Notes: a model not told the origin generated them from the sequence alone. A stretch of DNA of 36,926 nucleotides from Chryseobacterium gleum (GCA_945877005.1 CAMCQL010000002.1:1-36926), one strand, 5' to 3'; positions 7,677-18,464 are shown, numbered from the stretch's first letter. Numbers and translations are program-made.

Positions 7677-8702
7677 ATGGTCAAATATCTATTTTCATTA
7701 CTTATTTACCTAAGCACACAACATTTAATCTCACAGATACAAGTTAAACCATCAAGCTGTTTAAATAAATCACCAAAAAAAGGAAAATATTTTGAGTGGG
7801 AATGTGGTAAATTAGCAGGTGTTGTAGATTGTAATGTGAAATTAGAATACGATGATAGAGCGAAGCTATATTTGTCAAGTACAGGAGGTAAGCCATATAC
7901 CGGTACCTGTGAAACATGTTTTGAAAATGGAATTAGAGAACGAAAAATATCATTTGTAAATGGAAAAGAAGTTGGTACTGATACTACTAAATATTTATCA
8001 GGATGTCCAATGGTAATTAGACACCATGTTGAAGGTTACGAAAATGGACGTTGGACCTATTTTTATGACTCAACAAATATAATTGCATGGGAAATGGATT
8101 TTTTATTAGGACAAAAACATGGGAAACATATCTATTATAATCGAAAAGGTGATACTACCTTACTTGAAACGTACAAACATGATCAATTAAATGGAGTAAA
8201 ACGTATTTTCTACTCAACAGGTAAAGTACATAGAGAAATACATTACACAAAAGGTCAGCTTGATGGTCAATTTACAGTGTTAAATAAAGAAGAAAAAGTA
8301 ATCGAAAAATTAAATTATTCACTGGGTAAAAAAAATGGAGTATTTTCCTATTATTATGATGATGGTACATTATTAAAAACAGAAACGTGGACCGATGAAA
8401 TGAAAAATGGTCCTTTTATCACCTATTATTACCAAGGGTTTGTACAAATTTCTGAAAATTGGAAAAAGGGTGTGAAAAATGGAGTTTTTGAAGAATACTA
8501 TAATAATAGAAGATTAAAACTAAAAACTATTTATAAAAAAGGGGAGATTATAGAAGAGCATGAATTTAATGAAAAAGGTAAAGAAATTAGAACCTTCCCT
8601 GAAATCATAAAAGAAGAAACTGAAAATGAAGATGATGAAATCGAGCTTGAAAAAACTGATAAACCAAAAAAGAAAAAAAGAAAAAATAAAGACGAAGAAT
8701 AA
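7677..8702 (+). CDS. Secreted MORN-repeat protein (YwqK-type repeats)
   Basis: A 341-residue protein with a signal peptide (residues 1-20, ending LISQ). From about residue 60 it consists of repeats of the MORN_2/YwqK kind, with units like NG-x-Y-x-x-Y-x-x-x-G-x-L-x-x-E: 'GVKRIFYSTGKVHREI', 'GQFTVLNKEEKVIEKL', 'GVFSYYYDDGTLLKTE', 'GPFITYYYQGFVQISE', 'GVFEEYYNNRRLKLKT'. A cysteine-containing section (CETCFENG) precedes them. The C-terminus is strongly charged: acidic (EETENEDDEIELE), then lysine-rich (KPKKKKRKNK). Although databases often label such proteins YwqK antitoxin, no toxin gene is nearby and this one is exported, so that label should not be taken as function. It ends one base before a convergent gene. 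Confidence 0.75.
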   Translation: MVKYLFSLLIYLSTQHLISQIQVKPSSCLNKSPKKGKYFEWECGKLAGVVDCNVKLEYDDRAKLYLSSTGGKPYTGTCETCFENGIRERKISFVNGKEVGTDTTKYLSGCPMVIRHHVEGYENGRWTYFYDSTNIIAWEMDFLLGQKHGKHIYYNRKGDTTLLETYKHDQLNGVKRIFYSTGKVHREIHYTKGQLDGQFTVLNKEEKVIEKLNYSLGKKNGVFSYYYDDGTLLKTETWTDEMKNGPFITYYYQGFVQISENWKKGVKNGVFEEYYNNRRLKLKTIYKKGEIIEEHEFNEKGKEIRTFPEIIKEETENEDDEIELEKTDKPKKKKRKNKDEE

Positions 8703-8703
8703 A

Positions 8704-9345
8704 TTATTCCCTTTTTAATTTTCCACTTTTCCAATCATTTAAGAATTTACTCCAAGAATACGGATTTAAAAGATTGTTTACTGGTATCTGCCCCATAGAA
8801 TACAATTTAGAATAATTCTGGTTTCTTTGCCAACTATAAGTCATTGAAGCGTCATTTTCAATAGAGGCCGCAATAAAAGCTAAACTTTTACCGGATAATT
8901 GCTCTTGAGCTCTTCTTAAGGCATCATCATAGGGTTTCATTGCAACAAATGCACGTGCAAAATCTTCTAATGAAGGCCATGGATAAACATTCACAATAGG
9001 TAACTCTAATACTTCATGTTGTAGTAGATGAATTACTGAATACCTATTATGTTTTAAAGTGTCAGAAACAATGTAAGAAGAAAGTTTAAATCCAGAACTT
9101 TTAAAGTACAAAGTGTCATTTGGATGTACGACTAATGAAAAAAATCCGTGAAAATCAGTAATCATTCCCCTACCAGTTGACTTATTCAGAACAGAAACAT
9201 AAGATAATTGATCTAAACTATCGGCAGAAAGTACAACTCCAGAAAGCTGTATAAAAAACTCATCTTTATTGTTTGTGCTCTCTTGAGAGAAAAAAGTAAA
9301 AAAATAAAAAAAAATAAAACTAAAACCTAAAATAATAGAACGCAT
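8704..9345 (-). CDS. Secreted protein with carboxypeptidase-regulatory-like domain
   Basis: A 213-residue protein when started at the ATG at 9345, which begins a good signal peptide (MRSIILGFSFIFFYFFTFFSQ). An in-frame ATG at 9432 exists but would add 29 residues before the signal, reach into guaB, and cross the divergent promoter region, so it is disfavoured. After the signal, 'LSGVVLSADSLDQLSYVSV', STGRGMITDFHGFFSLVVHPNDTLYFKS and YVVSDTL-like segments match the CarboxypepD_reg-like beta-sandwich seen at the start of many Bacteroidota exported proteins. The C-terminal half (ALRRAQEQLSGKSLA, then NLLNPYSWSKFLNDWKSG) is helical and not recognised. No TonB plug or barrel follows. Function unknown. 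Confidence 0.7.
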   Translation of the reverse strand: MRSIILGFSFIFFYFFTFFSQESTNNKDEFFIQLSGVVLSADSLDQLSYVSVLNKSTGRGMITDFHGFFSLVVHPNDTLYFKSSGFKLSSYIVSDTLKHNRYSVIHLLQHEVLELPIVNVYPWPSLEDFARAFVAMKPYDDALRRAQEQLSGKSLAFIAASIENDASMTYSWQRNQNYSKLYSMGQIPVNNLLNPYSWSKFLNDWKSGKLKRE

Positions 9346-9389
9346 AAAGTAAATATTTGTTAAACTAATAAATACATCGTAAATATTAA

Positions 9390-9397
9390 TAAATTTG
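9390..9397 (+). promoter_or_regulatory. -7 element upstream of guaB
   Basis: TAAATTTG matches TAnnTTTG and would place the transcription start near 9404, 18 bases before the guaB ATG. A TTTG at 9356-9359 is too far away (30 bases) for a canonical -33 element. It lies in the 76-base divergent gap to the minus-strand gene. Confidence 0.5.
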
Positions 9398-9415
9398 TGC
9401 AATTTAACAAAATAA

Positions 9416-10894
<1,479 letters not shown>

Positions 10895-10895
10895 A

Positions 10896-12848
10896 ATGAG
10901 AAAAAAAATCTTTTTAGCTCTATGTGGCTTATTATCAATCTATACGTCTGCACAAGAAAACAATCCTATAGTTTTAGAAATAAATAATAAACCGATAACT
11001 AAATCTGAATTTTTAAAAGTTTATTTAAAAAACAATCCTAACCCGAAATTTGACAAAGTAGCTATTGATGAATATTTAAATTTATATAAAAAATTTAAAT
11101 TTAAAGTATTGGAAGCTCAACATCTTGGATATGATACTCTTCCAAATTTGAAAACAGAATTGGCAGGGTATCGAAAAACACTTTCACTACCCTACTTAAC
11201 CGATAAAATTGAAAATGAAAAGTTAATAACAGAATGTTATGAGAGATTAAAAAAAGAAATTAGGGCATCTCATATTCTAATTAAAATTGATGAAAATGCA
11301 CAACCTGCAGATACATTAGAAGCCTATAATAGAATCACTCAGTTAAAAAAGAAAATCGAAAAAGGAGCTGATTTTGGGGCTATTGCAAGAGAATACTCTG
11401 ACGATCCTTCAGCACAATATAACAATGGAGATTTAGGTTATTTCACAGCATTTCAAATGGTGTTTCAATTTGAAAATGCAGCATTCAATACAAAAATTGG
11501 TGAAATTTCTAATCCTATACGAACAAAATTTGGATTTCACATAATTAAAGCAACTGATTCAAGATCCGCAAAAGGCACTATGAAAGCTGCTCATATAATG
11601 ATCTCTGCGAATGAAAAATCAACAGATGAAGAAAAATTAAACGCAGAAAATAAAATCCAAGAAATATATGAAAAACTAAAAAAAGGAGAACCATTTGAAG
11701 AATTAGCTCAAAACTTTTCTGAAGATTTATCCTCTTCTGAAAAGGGTGGTATACTTCCAGAATTCGGAACGGGTACTACTACAAGAATGATTACCGAATT
11801 TGAAACAAATGCTTTTTCACTTGAAAAAGATAACGATTTCAGTGCCCCGTTTAAAACAGACTTTGGATTTCATATTGTAAAACGAATTCAGTTAACACCA
11901 TTAGCAAGTTTTGAAAAATTGAAAAAAGAAATTCAATCTAAAATAAATAGAGATGATCGTGTTCATCTATCTCAAAATCATTTTATTGAAAAATTGAAAA
12001 AAGAATATAATTATCAAGTTCTTTCAACTAAAGAACTAAAATGGTTTTATAAAAACATCGATACAAACTACTATAACGGTGGATGGACAGGAAATGGACT
12101 AACCACCAATAAAGAACTCTTTAAAATAGACCAAAAAGTATTTACCCAAAAAGAATTTTCAAATTATTTAGCTGAAAATTATAGACAAATTAGAAAAACA
12201 TCGATCAAACAACTTGTTAATGATCAATTCAAAAATTGGGTTAATTTTGAATTATTAGCTTTTGAAAAGTCACAATTAGAAGTTAAATATCCTGATTTTA
12301 AAACGTTAATGCAAGAATACCACGATGGAGTTCTATTGTATGAAATCATGACGGATTTAATCTGGAATAAAGCATCATTAGATACAATTGGATTGAATAC
12401 TTATTTTGAAGCAAATAAAAATAAGTACATGTGGAAAGAACGTATCAACGCAACTGTCTACGAATGTGGTAGTCAAAAAATAGCAGATAAAGTCGTGAAA
12501 TTATTAAAAAACGACACCATAAACTCAAGGCATGTACTTCAAATTATCAATGATACGTCTGAATTAAATTTGTCTGTAAAAACAAATTTATACGAAAAAG
12601 AAAATACTGCATTTCTTAAAAATACAACTTTGAAAAAAGGAGTTAACTTACCTTATCAGCATGGACTTAAAATTTACGTGGTAAAAGTGGATGAAATTAT
12701 ACCTCCCTCTGCAAAATTATTGAATGAAACAAAAGGATTAGTAATAACAGATTATCAAAATTATTTAGAGCAAACTTGGCTTGAAGAACTTTCAAAAAAG
12801 TACAGCTTTAAAGTGATTGAAGAAAATATCTATAATCTACAAAATTAA
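10896..12848 (+). CDS. Exported peptidylprolyl isomerase with two parvulin domains
   Basis: A 650-residue periplasmic folding factor. It has a signal peptide (residues 1-20, ending TSAQ). An N-terminal helical chaperone section follows. Two parvulin (PpiC/rotamase) domains lie at about 121-224 (RASHILIKI, YSDDPSAQYNNGDLGYF, FGFHIIKA) and 229-332 (AAHIMISANE, FSEDLSSSEKGGILPEFG, FGFHIVKR). A long C-terminal helical region follows. It is expected to assist folding of outer membrane proteins on the way to the BAM complex. It starts 1 base after the guaB stop and its stop overlaps the ATG of the SurA-like gene (TAATG), so the two PPIases are coupled. Confidence 0.9.
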   Translation: MRKKIFLALCGLLSIYTSAQENNPIVLEINNKPITKSEFLKVYLKNNPNPKFDKVAIDEYLNLYKKFKFKVLEAQHLGYDTLPNLKTELAGYRKTLSLPYLTDKIENEKLITECYERLKKEIRASHILIKIDENAQPADTLEAYNRITQLKKKIEKGADFGAIAREYSDDPSAQYNNGDLGYFTAFQMVFQFENAAFNTKIGEISNPIRTKFGFHIIKATDSRSAKGTMKAAHIMISANEKSTDEEKLNAENKIQEIYEKLKKGEPFEELAQNFSEDLSSSEKGGILPEFGTGTTTRMITEFETNAFSLEKDNDFSAPFKTDFGFHIVKRIQLTPLASFEKLKKEIQSKINRDDRVHLSQNHFIEKLKKEYNYQVLSTKELKWFYKNIDTNYYNGGWTGNGLTTNKELFKIDQKVFTQKEFSNYLAENYRQIRKTSIKQLVNDQFKNWVNFELLAFEKSQLEVKYPDFKTLMQEYHDGVLLYEIMTDLIWNKASLDTIGLNTYFEANKNKYMWKERINATVYECGSQKIADKVVKLLKNDTINSRHVLQIINDTSELNLSVKTNLYEKENTAFLKNTTLKKGVNLPYQHGLKIYVVKVDEIIPPSAKLLNETKGLVITDYQNYLEQTWLEELSKKYSFKVIEENIYNLQN

Positions 12849-14194
12849 TGAGAATTTTAATTATTACACTAATCTTACTTTTTTCAATATCTAATAGTTT
12901 TTCTCAGAAAAGTATTGTTGTTGACAAAATAATAGCTCAAATAGGCGAAAATATAATTCTAAAATCTGACATTGAAACTCAAAAAAATCAGTTAAAAAGT
13001 GATAATATCAAACTAAATTCTACTACAAATTGCTCAATACTAGAAAGTTTACTGATTCAAAATTTACTATTAAATCAAGCAGAAATAGATAGTATAAAAA
13101 TAACTGACAATCAAGTTGACTCAGAAATGGAAAACAGAATCAGAGTCATTGAAAATCAGATTGGGGGTAGACAAAAGATGGAAGAATTCTACAAAAAAAC
13201 AATTACTCAGATTAAAAATGAATTTCGACCTATTATAAAAAAAAGGTTGATGACAGAAGAAATGCAACGACAAATTTCCAATGGAATAACTATTTCTCCT
13301 AAGGAAATAGAAATATATTTTAACACACTTGTAACGGATAGTATCCCTTTAATTAATTCAAAATTAAGCTTCCAACAAATTGTAGTTTTCCCAGAAATAA
13401 CTAAAGAAGATAAACAAAATGCTATTAATAAACTTAAAGAAATTCGTGAGAAAATCATTGTAGGAAAAAGTTTTGATGCGCAAGCAAGAATACATTCTCA
13501 AGATCCTGGAAGTGCAGCCCAAGGAGGGAAAATCACTGCCAGTAGAGGGATGATGGTCGCGCCATTTGAAGCAACTGCATTCAGTTTAAAAGAAGGTGAA
13601 ATAAGTGATGTATTTGAAACAGATTATGGATACCATATTATCCAGTTAATTGATAGAAAAGGTGATGATTATACTTGCAGGCACATTCTAATTGTCCCTG
13701 AATTCAACAGTATAAGCCTATCAAAAGCGAGTACTCAAATTGAAGAATGTTATAAAAAACTTAAAGAAAATCAATTAACCTGGGATGAATCAGTAACTAC
13801 TTACTCAAACGATCTCAACACAAAACAAAACAAAGGAATAATTTCAAATCCAATAACTGGAGAAAATACTTGGAGTATGGAAGAATTAAATCAAATTGAT
13901 CAACAAATTTATCTTCTTACTGATGCTTTAGAAAAAGGTGATATTACAAAACCTTCAATGTACTTTGACATGAATGAAAAAAAACAAGGAATACGAATAG
14001 TTCGATTAGCAGAACGAACCTTACCACACAGAGCTAACCTGAAGGATGATTACACATTGATTCAAAAAGCATGTGAACATTCAAAAAAAGAAAAAGTTTT
14101 TTCAAAATGGATCAGCGATAAAATATACAATGCATTTATAAGAATAGACGAGGAGTTTACATCATGTAATTACAAATACAACTGGAAAAAATAA
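12848..14194 (+). CDS. SurA-like periplasmic peptidylprolyl isomerase
   Basis: A 448-residue exported chaperone with signal peptide (1-19, ending NSFSQ). An N-terminal SurA-like helical domain starts VDKIIAQIGENIILKSDIE. A first parvulin domain covers about 172-270 (KLSFQQIVVFPE, SQDPGSAAQGGKI, DYGYHIIQLIDR). A second, more degenerate domain runs from about 275 (CRHILIVPE, YSNDLNTKQNKGII), and a C-terminal helix follows. The order N-domain, two parvulins, short C-helix is that of SurA, which carries unfolded beta-barrel proteins through the periplasm. Its ATG overlaps the preceding stop, and the next gene starts 5 bases downstream. The gene name surA is plausible, but the tandem of two such proteins makes orthology uncertain. 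Confidence 0.85.
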   Translation: MRILIITLILLFSISNSFSQKSIVVDKIIAQIGENIILKSDIETQKNQLKSDNIKLNSTTNCSILESLLIQNLLLNQAEIDSIKITDNQVDSEMENRIRVIENQIGGRQKMEEFYKKTITQIKNEFRPIIKKRLMTEEMQRQISNGITISPKEIEIYFNTLVTDSIPLINSKLSFQQIVVFPEITKEDKQNAINKLKEIREKIIVGKSFDAQARIHSQDPGSAAQGGKITASRGMMVAPFEATAFSLKEGEISDVFETDYGYHIIQLIDRKGDDYTCRHILIVPEFNSISLSKASTQIEECYKKLKENQLTWDESVTTYSNDLNTKQNKGIISNPITGENTWSMEELNQIDQQIYLLTDALEKGDITKPSMYFDMNEKKQGIRIVRLAERTLPHRANLKDDYTLIQKACEHSKKEKVFSKWISDKIYNAFIRIDEEFTSCNYKYNWKK

Positions 14195-14199
14195 ATAAA

Positions 14200-15153
14200 A
14201 TGCAAGATATTGATAGAGCAAATAAATTACGATCAGACTACCAAATTTTAAAGAATGAAATTCACAAAATTATTGTAGGTCAAGATGAGGTTGTAGACTT
14301 AGTTCTCATTGCAATCTTATCTCGTGGTCATGCATTGCTAGTAGGTGTTCCTGGATTAGCCAAAACATTATTAGTAAATACAATTGCACAAGCGTTAGGA
14401 CTTAATTTTAATCGAATTCAGTTTACACCAGATTTAATGCCTTCAGACATTATAGGTTCTGAAATATTAGACGAATCAAAAAACTTTAAATTTATAAAGG
14501 GACCATTATTTAGTAATATTATACTTGCTGACGAAATTAACCGTACACCTCCAAAAACTCAAGCGGCATTATTAGAAGCAATGCAAGAAAAAAATGTTAC
14601 AGCAAGTGGTAATACCTATTCATTACCTCATCCATTTTTTGTTTTAGCAACTCAGAATCCAATTGAACAAGAAGGAACCTATCCACTTCCTGAAGCACAA
14701 CTTGATAGATTCATGTTCAACATATGGGTTGATTACCCCTCTTATAATGAAGAACTTGCTATTGTTAGAGCAACAACAGAAGACCAACTTATTGAAGTAA
14801 ATCAAGTGTTGAATGAGGAAGAAATAATAGAACATCAAAATTTGATAAGAAAAATTCCAGTTACAGACCATGTATTAGAATATGCGGTTAAATTAGTCGC
14901 AAAAACAAGAAAAGATGGTTTATTTGCTACCGAAATCACTAAAAACTATCTCTCATGGGGAGCAGGACCTCGTGCATCTCAGTTTCTAATAATTGGAGCA
15001 AAATGTCATGCTGTTTTACAAGGGAAATTATCACCAGATATAGAAGATGTTCAAGCAGTTGCTAAATCGATTTTAAGACATCGCTTAGTCAGAAACTATA
15101 GGGCTGAAGCAGAAGGTTATACCATGGATAAAATCATTGAATCGTTGCTTTAA
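14200..15153 (+). CDS. MoxR family AAA+ ATPase
   Basis: A 317-residue cytoplasmic AAA+ ATPase of the MoxR class. The Walker A motif is GVPGLAKT (49-56), Walker B is IILADEINR (D111, E112), and sensor/arginine motifs follow in FVLATQNPIEQEGTYPLPEAQLDRF. The C-terminal lid contains SWGAGPRASQFL, typical of MoxR. These ATPases act as chaperones for VWA-domain proteins and metal insertion. The usual DUF58 and VWA partners are not in this window. It follows the SurA-like gene by 5 bases. Confidence 0.93.
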   Translation: MQDIDRANKLRSDYQILKNEIHKIIVGQDEVVDLVLIAILSRGHALLVGVPGLAKTLLVNTIAQALGLNFNRIQFTPDLMPSDIIGSEILDESKNFKFIKGPLFSNIILADEINRTPPKTQAALLEAMQEKNVTASGNTYSLPHPFFVLATQNPIEQEGTYPLPEAQLDRFMFNIWVDYPSYNEELAIVRATTEDQLIEVNQVLNEEEIIEHQNLIRKIPVTDHVLEYAVKLVAKTRKDGLFATEITKNYLSWGAGPRASQFLIIGAKCHAVLQGKLSPDIEDVQAVAKSILRHRLVRNYRAEAEGYTMDKIIESLL

Positions 15154-15178
15154 TTTCCACTTATAGCTTACAACTAAA

Positions 15179-16048
15179 ATGAATTCGAATGAAATTGAAT
15201 CACTGATTAACCTTTTGGACGATCCAGATGAAAATATATTTCAACACATACAAGAAAAGCTAATTCAAAGTGGTAAAGAAATTGTACCCCTTCTAGAAAA
15301 ATATTGGGAAGAAAATAAATATAACACCCTTTTTTTAGAGCGAATTGAAACACTCATTGATATTATTCAATTTAACGAGATAATTGAAGAACTTAAAAAA
15401 TGGGTTTCTACAGAGAATAAAATTTTAGATGGGTGGATCATTTTAACTAAATGGCAATTTCCTGGAATAAATAAAAGTCAGATCAAGGAAAAGATTGAAG
15501 AAATTAAAAATGATGTTTGGATTGAAATTAAAGAAAAAAAAACTGCTCAAGAGATAATTCTAACTTTTAATAAAGTTTTTTATACTCATTACAAATTTAA
15601 AGGCAATACTAAAAATTATAATTCTCCAATTAATTCATTTATTCATACAGTTTTAGAAACTAAACATGGCAACCCATTAAGTTTGTCGATTTTATACAGT
15701 TCAATTGCTCAAATGCTTCATATTCCAATTTATGGTGTCAACCTACCAAATCATTTCATTTTAGCGTATGTTGATCCGGATTTACCTTCAAAAGATTACG
15801 AAAGTATAACAAAATCAAATATTCTATTTTATATAAATGCGTTTTCAAATGGAGTAATATTGAATGAAAAAGACATTCTAATTTTTTTAAAAGAACTTCA
15901 AATAGAACCTATTGAAAGTTTTTTTGTCCCCTGTTCGAAGAAAACCATTTTACTTAGAATAATTTCAAATTTAATTGCCTCTTATCAACAATTAGGAAAT
16001 AAAAGAAAAGTTGAACAATTAATTCAACTGAAACACATATTTGATTGA
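15179..16048 (+). CDS. SirB1 / transglutaminase-like family protein
   Basis: A 289-residue cytoplasmic protein. Residues about 1-80 are helical, HEAT-like. From about 120 the protein matches the SirB1 (Transglut_core2) family: TKHGNPLSLSILYSSIAQML (G164, N165, P166) and GVNLPNHFILAYVD (H192). The usual thiol transglutaminase Cys is not evident, as is common in this family, so enzymatic function is uncertain. The C-terminal ends in helical LRIISNLIASYQQLG-type TPR-like sequence. It follows moxR after 25 bases with no terminator between, so it is probably the last gene of the guaB run. Confidence 0.8.
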   Translation: MNSNEIESLINLLDDPDENIFQHIQEKLIQSGKEIVPLLEKYWEENKYNTLFLERIETLIDIIQFNEIIEELKKWVSTENKILDGWIILTKWQFPGINKSQIKEKIEEIKNDVWIEIKEKKTAQEIILTFNKVFYTHYKFKGNTKNYNSPINSFIHTVLETKHGNPLSLSILYSSIAQMLHIPIYGVNLPNHFILAYVDPDLPSKDYESITKSNILFYINAFSNGVILNEKDILIFLKELQIEPIESFFVPCSKKTILLRIISNLIASYQQLGNKRKVEQLIQLKHIFD

Positions 16049-16065
16049 GGGTAATCTGAGCAAAG

Positions 16066-16118
16066 ACATTTTATAATATAAGAGCTGTTGTAAATTCAGC
16101 CCTTATATTGTAAAATGT
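16066..16118. terminator. Bidirectional hairpin between convergent genes
   Basis: ACATTTTATAATATAAG (16066-16082) pairs with CTTATATTGTAAAATGT (16102-16118), with one T-G pair. GCTG (16084-16087) pairs with CAGC (16097-16100) after a single A/C mismatch. The 9-base loop is TTGTAAATT. The total stem is about 21 pairs. It fills the 72-base gap between the SirB1-like gene and purL, which stops 3 bases from the hairpin. No proper U-tract follows on either strand, so a terminator or mRNA 3'-end structure is the likely role. Confidence 0.65.
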
Positions 16119-16120
16119 AA

Positions 16121-18358
16121 TTATCTTTCTAAGTGTATTGAAAGAGCGTTGTCATAAATATCTTTTGCTTCATGACAGAATCCATAATGATCATCATCAA
16201 TAACAAATTTACCTTTTGTAACATGTCCTAAAAGAGTGAAATTAACTCCAGAAGCTAACATAAATTCAATAAAATCTTCTTCTTTTTCTTCAGTAACTGT
16301 AACTACTGCTCTACCTTGAGATTCACCAAATAAAAAGGCATCTTCACGAATCTCAGAATCTGTTACAATATCAAAACCTAACCCTCTAGGGAAAGACATT
16401 TCTGCCAAAGTAATAAAAAGTCCACCATCTGAACAATCGTGAACAGCATTTACGTATTTATTTATGATCAATCCCTGAATTCCTTTATGTAATTCAAATT
16501 CATTTTCAAGATCAAAATGTGGTGCAGGAGAAGCTGCGATTTTATGGTAAGAAGCAAGATATTCTGAGGAAGCAATATCTTCAATAATATCACCTAATAA
16601 AAAAATTAAATCTCCTTTTTGTTTAAAATCAAGCGTCATCAAATTCGCTTTATCCTCTATAACCCCTATCATTCCAATAGTTGGTGTAGGGAAAACCGGC
16701 ACCTCTACTCCACCAATCACTGATTGATTATAAAAAGACACGTTTCCGCCAGTAACTGGGGTTGCATATTTTAAACATGCAGTTGACATCCCTTTTATAG
16801 CGCCAACAAATTGCCAAAATGATTCAGGATTGTATGGATTACCGAAATTTAAACAGTTGGTAATTGCACTTGGAATACCACCTGCACAACTAATATTTCT
16901 TGCTGCTTCAGAAACAGCAATCATAGTACCTACTTCAGGATCTGCATTCACATAGCGTGAATTACAATCAACAGTCATTGCCAAAGCTTTATTTGAACCT
17001 TTAATGTTCACAACTCCAGCATCTGAAGGTTGATTTGTAACCATATTTTTGGTCCCCACCATTGAGTCATATTGTTCGTAAACCCAACGTTTAGAAGCGA
17101 TGTTCGGATGTTGTAATAAAAATAAAGCAACCTCTTTTAAATCTTCAGGTTGTTGAATTTGATCAATTGTAAATTTCTTAAATTCTGCATAATAAGCAGG
17201 CTCAGTATATTCTCGTTGATACTGTGGAGCACCACCACCCAAAACAAGAGATTCTGCTGGTACATCCCCAACTAATTCTCCATTCATATAATAACGAATC
17301 CTCCCTGTATCAGTTACAGTTCCAATTTCTTCTGCATGTAAATCCCATTTATCAAAAATAGACTTCACAACTTGTTCTTGGCCTTTTTTAACAACAACCA
17401 ACATACGTTCTTGCGATTCAGATAAAAGAATTTCATAGGGCAACATATTATCTTGTCTTGTAGGCACTTTATCTAAATAAATTTCCATCCCAACACCTCC
17501 AGCTGCACTCATTTCACAAGTAGAACATGTAATACCCGCTGCCCCCATATCTTGCATACCGACAATTGCATCAGTATCTGCTAATTCCATCGTTGCTTCC
17601 AATAAAAGTTTTTCTTGGAAAGGATCACCTACTTGAACAGAAGGCAAATCTGAAGCAGACTCCTCTGTGATATCTTTAGATGCAAAAGCAGCACCAGCAA
17701 TCCCATCTTTACCTGTAGCAGAACCTACAATATAAACTGGATTTCCTGGACCTTTAGCTTTTGCCGAAATTACTTTTTTAGTGTCAATTAATCCAGCTGA
17801 AAAAGCATTCACTAATGGGTTTTGATTGTAGGAGCTATCAAAAAACACTTCACCACCAACAATTGGAATACCAAACGAGTTTCCATAATCTCCAATACCT
17901 TTAACAACTCCTTTCACCAACCATTTTGTTCGATCAGAGTTGATATCTCCAAATCGTAATGAATTTAATTGAGCGATGGGTCTTGCTCCCATTGTAAATA
18001 TATCTCTATTGATACCTCCAACTCCAGTCGCAGCTCCTTGATAAGGTTCTAACGCACTTGGGTGATTGTGAGACTCAATCTTAAATACACATCCAATACC
18101 ATCACCTAAATCAACAAGTCCTGCATTTTCCTCACCTGCCTTAACTAGCATGTGTGGACCATCTTTAGGGAGTTGTTTTAACCAATAAATAGAGTTTTTA
18201 TAAGAACAGTGTTCTGACCACATAACAGAATAGACACTTGTTTCTGTGAAATTTGGGGTACGTCCCAAAATGTCTTTTATCATTTCAAACTCATCAGCTC
18301 TAAGTCCAAGCTCTATTGCTTGATCTAAGGTTGCTTCTTGTTGTAAGGTACTTTCCAT
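16121..18358 (-). CDS. purL: Phosphoribosylformylglycinamidine synthase subunit PurL
   Basis: A 745-residue protein from ATG at 18358 (MESTLQQEATLDQAIELGL). An in-frame ATG at 18412 would add 18 residues that cover the -7 promoter element, so the shorter start is chosen. PurL makes formylglycinamidine ribonucleotide from FGAR, glutamine-derived ammonia and ATP in purine synthesis. Landmarks are SEHCSYKNS, IESHNHPSALEPYQGAATGVGG, RDIFTMGARPIA, and MQDMGAAGITCSTCEMS. A second ATP-site half starts VDCNSRYVNADPEVG. Length is that of the small PurL, which needs separate PurQ and PurS subunits, not seen here. guaB of the same pathway lies nearby on the other strand. Confidence 0.96.
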   Translation of the reverse strand: MESTLQQEATLDQAIELGLRADEFEMIKDILGRTPNFTETSVYSVMWSEHCSYKNSIYWLKQLPKDGPHMLVKAGEENAGLVDLGDGIGCVFKIESHNHPSALEPYQGAATGVGGINRDIFTMGARPIAQLNSLRFGDINSDRTKWLVKGVVKGIGDYGNSFGIPIVGGEVFFDSSYNQNPLVNAFSAGLIDTKKVISAKAKGPGNPVYIVGSATGKDGIAGAAFASKDITEESASDLPSVQVGDPFQEKLLLEATMELADTDAIVGMQDMGAAGITCSTCEMSAAGGVGMEIYLDKVPTRQDNMLPYEILLSESQERMLVVVKKGQEQVVKSIFDKWDLHAEEIGTVTDTGRIRYYMNGELVGDVPAESLVLGGGAPQYQREYTEPAYYAEFKKFTIDQIQQPEDLKEVALFLLQHPNIASKRWVYEQYDSMVGTKNMVTNQPSDAGVVNIKGSNKALAMTVDCNSRYVNADPEVGTMIAVSEAARNISCAGGIPSAITNCLNFGNPYNPESFWQFVGAIKGMSTACLKYATPVTGGNVSFYNQSVIGGVEVPVFPTPTIGMIGVIEDKANLMTLDFKQKGDLIFLLGDIIEDIASSEYLASYHKIAASPAPHFDLENEFELHKGIQGLIINKYVNAVHDCSDGGLFITLAEMSFPRGLGFDIVTDSEIREDAFLFGESQGRAVVTVTEEKEEDFIEFMLASGVNFTLLGHVTKGKFVIDDDHYGFCHEAKDIYDNALSIHLER

Positions 18359-18377
18359 AGTATTTGTAATTGAGAAA

Positions 18378-18385
18378 CAAAAATA
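18378..18385 (-). promoter_or_regulatory. -7 element upstream of purL
   Basis: On the minus strand the sequence reads TATTTTTG, matching TAnnTTTG. It would start transcription near 18371, about 13 bases before the ATG at 18358. No TTG is found at the -33 distance. Its position inside the longer alternative reading frame supports the shorter PurL start. Confidence 0.5.
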
Positions 18386-18456
18386 AGCATAAGGAAGATT
18401 AAATAAATACATTTTATATGAAAATACGTATTATGGATTCAAAATAATATTGAATT

Positions 18457-18464
18457 TATATTTG
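18457..18464 (+). promoter_or_regulatory. -7 element upstream of the membrane-protein cassette
   Basis: TATATTTG is a full TAnnTTTG match in the 165-base divergent gap between purL and the first membrane protein. Transcription from about 18471 would leave a 53-base leader before the TTG start at 18524. No clear TTG at -33. Confidence 0.5.
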
